Shown: piece by piece, positions 26,401 through 35,400 of the stretch | Numbering within the stretch: the stretch's first letter is position 1 | How the letters are laid out: each line of letters opens with the position of its first letter | Origin: Owenia fusiformis | Lineage: Eukaryota > Annelida > Polychaeta > Sabellida > Oweniidae | Assembly (NCBI GenBank): GCA_903813345.2 | Contig: CAIIXF020000002.1 | Span: forward strand, 1,404,001 to 1,468,000 | DNA length: 64,000 nt | Direction of reading: 5' to 3' | Notes under the pieces: model-generated | The model's input: only the letters and a program-made list of their open reading frames with translations | Told to the model about the DNA's origin: nothing | The model's database searches: none | Made by a program: the position numbers and the translations under genes

Positions 26401-29400
26401 CATATCAGCGACGCTAAAAGTCGAAATGGCACGTACATGGTGTCGGCTACAAAATATGGACAACTCTAGAGTGATGAAGAAAATCCACCTATTCTCTTAT
26501 CGTAAGCGAAGTTCATGGGAGGAAGCTACCCTGAATATGCTGCAATCTTATGGAGCGGAACATCTTTTTCATGTTGAAACAAGAAACATAAAAATACAAT
26601 TGAAACAATTCAAAGAAATTCTCGTTGCAAAAGAACACGAGTCATGGTATACTGCATTGTGGAACGATAACCGTAACCCTGTAAATGGTAATAAGCTACG
26701 AGTATACCGGCTTCATTAAATCCATGCTTCACACCCAGAACACTATGTAACTATTTCCATGCATAAACACGAGCGCAGCAACTTAGCAAGATTACGCTCA
26801 GGAACTTTACCGCTGAAGGTTGAAACAGGCAGGTTTCAAGGTATTCCCCTTCAAGAAAGATTATGCATGTGTCAACAAGGGGTCGAAGATGAAATGCATA
26901 TCCTCATTGACTGTGATCTTCATACTTGTGCACGAAGGGATTTTATTGAACTTTGCAAAAATGAAATAACTGACTTTAATACATTATCTAGTCCAGCTAA
27001 ATACTGCTCAATTATGAACAATTCTATTTTACAAAGACCATTGGCAAAAACTATACATAAAATAATGTGCAATAGAAGAGAATATGATATTTAAAACTTT
27101 TACATCTGAGCATATTTTTGATATATTTTTACATTGCTTTCTTGAGTCTCTCATACGCCGAAGCCGGCGGGACTGTTAATTTTTGCTATTTTAGTATGTA
27201 TATTGTTTACAGTGTGAGACTTTAATAAATATTTTACTAACTAACTAACTAACTAACTTATTATATCTTAACAACAAGCAAATCAAAAAGTTCCACATGA
27301 ACGGGTCTCGATCAACTAACCTAGACAATGGAAGCCAGGCACGCTAACCATGAGGCCAACGAGCTACACCGATATGAAAGAACAAAAGTATTATATATTT
27401 ATACCGAGCGTCAATTCAAAATGATCCTCACTTAAATACGACTCGTCAGTTGTATCCAGAATAGTAGAACGCCTATGGCGCTCAAGACGTTAGTTTGTTT
27501 CAAAACAGTTTGGAAACATTAATCTCTGATAATTTAAGGTTTTCCACTCCCGAAGGGCCTCTAGATCTATGAAATTCAATAATCCACTCAGTAAAAATAC
27601 GATTTCTCTGCAACCTGATGTCCAATCAAGATCATTCAAATATATATGTGTTCCTGACACGTTTGGGCGTCCGGGAATAAAATTGCTTGTGAAAACTGGC
27701 TTTGTATAAAAAACCTCCTACCTCATACCCACCTACCCACGTACGTGGGACATAATACAGTCTTTGAAGGGTTCAATTTTAAAGATCTTAGTCTATTAAA
27801 TCTTAGTTTATGATGAATTATAGAAGCATTTGTAACGATCCTTAATTGATAGCAAGTTGCTACTACATCCCAGCTGGGTTCGATTCCCACTCGGAGCATC
27901 GAATTTAGCACACTTTCTTTCAATTTCTTTATCTGGCTTGTTGGACCTATGGTTGCGGTCGTTTGTTATTTATTCCCCCGGGGCGCCCTCGGGTCATTAC
28001 ACATTAAAATGCATCCACATGCCTTTATTTATGGATCTGTCATCTGTCTAGTCATAAAACAAAGCCGGAATTGTACAAATGTTAATACTTTGAGCTATTT
28101 TGAGATTTAATAATCATTAAAATTGAACCCTTCAATGACTGTATCATGTTCCACGTAGGTGGGTAGGTGGGTATGAGATAAGAGTTTTTTTTATACAAAG
28201 CCGTGAAAACTATATACAAAAGTGTTCCAGAGACCCTTATCTACTTGGCTAAGGTTTTATTTGAAGATACATTGCCTTATTAAGCAGGTAGAGGGGCATA
28301 CAGAACACGGAAGCAAATGCTATGTTGAAAATTTTCTATATTTCAATTTGAACCTGTGTTTACATGTCACGTAGGCCAGTGTTTTATATTGGGATTATAT
28401 GTACTTTACTTGTTTACATGAACGTAAATCATTACATGAAATCTGCATTCTTCTGGGTTTAATCTGGGTTTGTATTGTCTTATTGGGGCTTTTCGACTTT
28501 AAAACAAACCCTACCTAAATGGATTGTGTCTCGGGAACGTTTTTGTAAATAGTTATTGTAAACAATTCTGAAAGAATATCACATATTTTTGTCTTCCCGA
28601 TTTCAGTCATGAATTACGTCAATTTCTCGTGCAAACATTGGGTAGACGTTGTCATAACCGGATGCCCGAACGTGTCAGGAACATATAGATACTCGAATGA
28701 TGTTGATTGAACATCAGGGTGCAGAGAAATCGTAATTTTACTGACTGGCTTCACGAAAAAATAAGCAGCACTTAATAGGCCACCTTAAATACAACTCATC
28801 AGTTGTATCCAGTTGGAATCCCAGCGTAATTTTTTTAATTATATGGTTGTGCTTTGATTTTACGCTGAAAATATTTATAACTACGTCAACTTTATATTAA
28901 AATTTATTATCTTTTCAGTTGTATTAAAATGTAAAATATGATATATGTCAGCTTATTGCTTTCTGGAGAACAGTCAAGGTTTAAATTTGGTACAATGAAT
29001 CGGACACTCATGTAAATCGACATGGTTATAACATTGAACTCAATGCAGTAAATTAGTTATTTCTATGAATCACAGCGGGATTGGTTTCATTTTTTATGAT
29101 TGCCAACTCTGGCGGTTTTTTTGTAAATGCTTTTGACCGCTGTAAATGTGAACCTGATACAGTATTATTCAATTGTTTTATGTCTTGGTCACATTTGCTC
29201 CGATTTTCACTTCGGCGCCCGGCCGATTGAGTATTGTGTTCAGAAATGTATTCAATTTTGAACAAAATACTCGCAGCAAATGTGATCCAGGCATTACACA
29301 GCGGTATTTCGAACATACTATTGTTGCTTAACCACGACCTAGCCAATTTTAAAACCATACTCCTTATTTAAATCCAACGATAGGAGCTCATGGAAAGTAT

Positions 29401-32400
29401 ACATTTTAACTTTTATACATCTTTACAAATACTAGAAATCTACATGTTCGAGTGGATCACGAAGGGTCCCCATATAGCAACAGCCTCCATAAAATGCAAA
29501 ATACCTGTATTGATAACTTGACTTTGACTGATTTTTGAATTGAGATGAACTTGTTGAAACCTCGTGAAACGCCAGATACTAGTACCTAGATGTGACCTTG
29601 AAATAACGTTGGCCAATACACATTGACTTTGACCTTAGGTCACCTAATCATGTGTCGTCAAGGGTCATTGTAGCCCTCAAGGTCCTTTCAACGCCAAATA
29701 CTTAGATATTAATTTTTGATCTTGAAACAAACTTGACCCAGTTACATTGGCCTTGAACTCAGTTCACCTAATCGTTGGTTGCCAAGGGTCACAGCAGCCC
29801 AAAGGACTTTAAATCACCAAATACATAGATATTGATATTTTACATAGGAATGACCTTGACTTCAGGTCACCTAATCATGCCTCATCAAGGGTCGAATCTC
29901 AGACCAAGGGTAAAAACCTAGATATTGACATTTTAAAGAGAGAATCGGATCTAGCAAGCAGTCTAACAAAAAAATGGTTTCAATTTTAGAATATTTCTGG
30001 CTTATGTCATTCCTTTTCATGTCTTTTATCTAAAAATCCCAAAACTGCACACTTTATTTCAGGAAAACTAAAGAGTTTACAACAATGACTTTTGTATATT
30101 TCTTCTATAAGAATGGTTACTTATTATTTACAATTTTGCACTTTTAATCTATTATAACTTCATCGATTTCTAACATATCGTAAATATTTTGTGAGATATT
30201 GTATTTGAGATTGTAAGGAATAGATAAGTACGTCAATTGTACATGTTGCTTGTAATTTTGTCACCTCCATATATCTGATTCTGCCTTTAACCTAGAATGA
30301 CTTTGACCTCTGACCTTAGTAGAACGCTCACTGGCCCATCAAGTATGAGGGCAAAAGGAGATGTCGAGACCTACTATAAAAGCATGTTTGGTCTGTCTGT
30401 CATTTTGTCTGTCCGTCGGGACATCTCCTTCTACACCATTTAACCTTAGTAAGTTGGTCTCCGAAGGTCAGAGTTAAGTTCATTCAAAGGTAAACGATCA
30501 ATGTCTAGGTATTTGGCGTTTGATGATACTATGGCCCTTGGCGAATTATGATTAGATGAACCGAGGTCAACATTAATGTTTCTTGTACAATGTCATCCCA
30601 AGGTCAAAGATAAATATTTAGGTATTTTACGTTTCAAGACCTTCGGACAAATTCGATTCAATTCAAGAATGGGTCAAGGTCAAAAAATCAATATACAGGT
30701 ATTTTGTATTTTTTGTAACGATGTATTACAGTTAAAATGTATACAGAGATAAAATAGGTTAGCTCCTATAGTTTCCTTGTGTATACGTTTATGTCTCTGC
30801 GTAATAACGCAGATGCGAGCAGGTAGTTACCAATCTCACCACAAGGTGGCTCGTTCCGGTCAGATAGCATGGCGGGTATGGTAGAAAGTTCCCTTTCACT
30901 TAAAGTACATCTGTTTTCGTGGTTCAATTTTCATATCACCCTTAAAATGTATCTAATAGCAATGCAAATTAAAATATGTCCAGTGAGCGAAAATGCAATA
31001 CAAGAATAGATATTTCACTTTTTGTGATTTTGTAACAATGGGGTTATTTTTTGTATATGTAACATGGTCATTTTCACATTTTATATTATTACTGTTCATA
31101 TTAATCAATCCCTATTCATCTCAATATAACAGGTCCCTAAGTAGGTTGTTTGCAGTTTTACTCTTTTAATACCATGTTCACTTTTCACCTTTTATTGAAA
31201 CCAGTTATTCAACTATGCAAACTGTGTCAGTTTTATATATATATTGTTCCCTTATGTGGTCTTTCTCACTCACATGTAGCTGAGTTTGCATTGGGTGTTG
31301 GCTTGTCAGTAGTTGTTGTAAGAGTTCATGTTGTACATTACAGAGCATTGTATTTTGAACATTGAAGTTTGAAATATACTATTTTATATATATTTTAATT
31401 TGAAGTTCGAGTTATTTTATTGCCACCCACGGGCCTTCCACACGCCCATTTACATATAACACATTGAAACAACTTTAAAAAGTGAGCAATGTCAGTGTTG
31501 TGATAATAACGCCCCTCATACCTATTTATTACAGGTCGTGTAGACCATTGTTGCCTGATTTATAGCAAAAACATTGACTTTTGCACGTTGATGATGATGA
31601 TGATGATGCGCCTTTTATAATAGATCTCATATCTTAGAAGCGTATCAGTTCAAAAAAATACTAGAAGACCTTACATATTTTGCCATGCACTGCGCCTATT
31701 CATTTGGCAATTCAGTTGTTAATATCTTGAAAAAAATAAATCTTCCAAATTTGTTGAGTTTTCTTGCAGAAATCGCCTACCCCCCCCCCTCCATCCATTT
31801 TGTATGATTTAAGCTGCTGATATTCTTCTTTAAATGAGTCGGATTTTCAAAATATGTAAGTTGGAATCCCTTTATAGAAGCTTTGAACTGAATTTGAACT
31901 GCTTAATGCTGAAATTTTATTGTTTATCCATACATTTTAGGAAAAAATGTATAAAAAAAGATGTACAGGCCTTGTTGCCCCTTTCAGAAGCTTAATATGT
32001 AAATTATCTAATCAAACACTTCGTCCACCATTTTGAAACACTAATCAATCCAATCTGTGCTAGCGATTCATAGGGCGAGCCATTGGGATATTTCCAGGGT
32101 TCGTACACACCTGGAAATGTCAGGGAAATTGACTTGATTTTCCAAGTGCTGGAATGTCAGGTAATTTTAAAATTAGGTCAAAAGGGCCAAAGATGACCGG
32201 GAATTTTGAAACGGTAGATATGTCAGGGAAATGTCAGGGAAATTTGTATCTGTGTTGAAAAAATAATGTTTCAAAAAAAATTAGGACTATGACAGGATAT
32301 CAATGAAATCCAAAATGTAATATTTAGTTGATTCCACAGGCTAAAGTATGAAAACGTATTACATATATCTAAAAATTTTACACTGTCTTGATTAATGAAT

Positions 32401-35400
32401 TTCATAGATCTAGAGGCCCTTCAGGAGTAGAAAACCTTAAATTATCAGAGATTAATGTTTCCAAACTGTTTTGAAACAAACTAACGTCTTGTTTTCAACC
32501 TACACCTTGCTGCTTTCTGTCGTATTTAATAAAACAAAAATAGTATATCACGGAGGGATACGAACCACTCACCTGGGACTTGGTTATTCACTAGCGCCAT
32601 AGGCGTTCTACTACTGACGAGTCGTATTTAAGTGAGGATCATTTTGAATTGACGCTCGGTATAAATATATAATACTTTTGCTCTTTCATATCGGTAGCTC
32701 GTTGGCCTTATGGTTAGCGTGCCTGGCTTCCATTGTCTAGGTTAGTTGATCGAGACCCGTTCATGTCGAACTTTTTGATTTGCTTGTTGTCAAGATATAA
32801 TAAGTAGGGCAAAATCCAGAAAAAGTAGATCAAAAATACTCCAATGGAGTATAAAATTGTCACCAGGATTCCGGAATGAGACGAATGTTAACTCGTGAAA
32901 TCTCGGTAGATAAAGTAGGTCAGAAAATCCGGATTAATCCGAACAAGGTTCGGGAATTTCCGTCATAAGAAGTAGGTCAAAAATACTCCAATGGAGTATA
33001 AAATTGTCACCAGGATTCCGAAATACGACGAATCGAATCGGCAAACTTCGGTACAATAATGAAGTGCATAAAAACCGAAATGATCCGAACAACGTTCGGA
33101 TAAAATCGTGAAACAGGTGTCAGGGGCTTCCCCTCAACTTTCCATACATTGTTCTAAAAGCCTTATATGGATCTATCACGTGACATTCAAAATGACGTTC
33201 CTATATGGTTCTATTGGCCTTATATGGATCTTTCGAACACGTGACCTAAAACCAAATCAAAATCAAAATTTTACCTTGACCATTGGATGGGATTTCATAG
33301 AAAATATCAAAGAAAACATATCCTCGTGATCCTAAATCACTTAAATTCGATCATTTTATCTTCACCCCTTGATGGAATTTTATGAAAGAAGTTATGAAAA
33401 CACATCATCATGTAAGGGTTTTCACCTAAATTAGCTCGTTTTATCTTGACCCTTCAATTGAATTTCATTGAAAAATGTTTCATGAAAAATATCATTATGT
33501 TATGATTTGTATTTAAATAAGATCGTTTCATCTAAACACTTGCTGGATAATATTTCATAAAAAAATGCACCTTAAAAATATTTCAGGATTTGCTTTAATT
33601 TATCAATGTAATGTAAGTATTAGATTGACTCTCAAATAGGGTTCTATTTTAACTTTTTTATTGAAATTAATACTAGGCAGGACTCACTCTCTAAATAGCT
33701 AATAAAAATTCAACCCTTGGATGTGATTTCGTTGAAAAAAAAATATGTCAAGTCCAGAATCAAATGATTTGTCCAGAACCTCTTAAGATCCTGTTAATTG
33801 TACATTGTATCTGGGCCTCCTAAACAAAAATGAGACATATTGTGCAATTTCAATATTGAATTCTACAAATGAAAAATGTGTATTCCCATTGAAGAGGTAA
33901 ATATCACAACACCTCCCTTTCCCCCATTGTTGCGACAAATGAACTCTTTAGAGCAATCATTGTACATCTTATCTGGGCTTCCTTAACAAAATCGAAATAT
34001 TCTGTGCAATTTTAGTTTAAAATTCAATGCATGGAATTCAAACATAGTAAATGGAAACATGCACAATGATACTAAACAGTGAAACAGTGAAACAGTGAAC
34101 ATCAATATTAATTTAATGTTTTATTTAAGATTCGACTACAAGCTAGTACAACATCATTAGAAGTTTCAGATACAAAATTCTTAAATATTTAAGCTCATTA
34201 TTGTAAAATAACTTACTAGATTAATGGTTATAGTGGCAGATATATTATTTTCATCAAGTATCCCCGCGTTGTTTACAATGATATTGAGGTCACCATATGT
34301 TTCTTTCGTAACTTTTAGTATATCTACAAGATACAAAATGTTCAATTTTAGTATTTTACATGACTTTATTTACAATTAAAATGAGGATCACCAACAGAAA
34401 CATCCTAAAATATTTTCCTTTGATTTACAATTTGTTATTATTTTTTGAAATGACATTGTATCTTTATAGAAAGCTTCACCCCACCCTGTAATAAATAAAA
34501 TAAAATAAAGGATATGCTATCAATGGGTCACATTATTCATTGAACATTTCTTTATTTTGTTCATTTAACTTTCAACAAAATACAAGTAAATACAATGATT
34601 GATAACTAACCTCTGATATCCATTTCCTTTCTAATGTCACATTTTCGAAACATCACTTTTCCTCCATGAATTTGCTCTAATTCTCGAACTGTCTCTCGTC
34701 CTTGATCATCGTCAACATCAACGAAACATACCTGGTATGATTTATAATCGAGGCATCACTTGTATATCAAAGTAATATTACAGTTCATACAAAAGATTAA
34801 CCCTAATGTATTAAGGGATGGGGTAGGGCGTTTCATTTTTCATGAATGTTTTTAGATCAAAATGGCCATTTAACATGGAATCACAAATGTTGCTAGTAGT
34901 CCATTAATTTTTTCAACAAAATCGGATAACATTAAGACTGGTACGTCTGCCACTGGATCACATTGTGGGTGACCCCTTTCCCAGATTGGTAAATTGGCAA
35001 TATCTTTGCGATAAAAAGGGGTAGAACAGTCTTGTCTGCATCAATTGAAAGTGTTTTGATGTATTTCAAATAAGGGAAAATTGGTAAGCAAATGATAAAC
35101 AACAAAGTGCGAAACAGTGTGTTCCATCAAAAAGTGGCCCACAATGAAATCCAATGTGACAGAAAGAATGGCAGATGGGCCAGTTTTAACGTTATCTGAT
35201 TTTGTTTAAAACAAATCAGTGAACTACTAACACCAATTGTAGCCCCGTGTTCAATGGCCGTTGTGATCTGAGAACATTCCCGAAAAATGAAACACCCTGG
35301 GGGGGACAATTTCTATTTTTTTGCATTTTTGTGCCACCGTTATAGTTTAGTATGGACCTCTTTAGATGAGACCCTTTGGCGTTAAAATTAAGGTGATCTA

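Larger units (their letters stand above)
22245..33793. mobile_element. 11.5 kb element with ~1.3 kb terminal inverted repeats
   Basis: Ends are CAGGATCTTAAGAGGTTCTGG and its exact complement. The left arm is 22245-23205 plus 27256-27585 (split by a LINE); the right arm is about 32380-33793. Flanks are TTAC (22241-22244) and TTAA (33794-33797), read as a TTAA target duplication with one change. The insertion lies in a defunct exon 4 copy in intron 3 of SDR2. Between the arms, 27.6-32.4 kb holds further palindromes and no transposase that I can recognise, so the element appears non-autonomous. Both arms contain a tRNA-like sequence. Long arms and TTAA suggest a piggyBac-type mobiliser, but that is inference. 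Confidence 0.85.

Noticed and set aside
27861-27900. tRNA gene (GGGTTCGATTCCCACTCGGAGCA)
   Set aside because: Only a T-arm-like piece is present. No matching acceptor strand, D arm or anticodon arm lies upstream, so it is at most a tRNA-derived scrap in a fold-back element.
22245-33793. Maverick/Polinton-type giant virus-like transposon
   Set aside because: Long arms fit, but no polymerase, integrase, ATPase, protease or capsid reading was found and the flanks look like TTAA, not a 6-bp duplication.
22041-33983. Mutually exclusive alternative exons 4 in SDR2
   Set aside because: The fuller copies carry a 2-base insertion that breaks the frame and lack a GT donor, and one is split by an 11.5 kb element.
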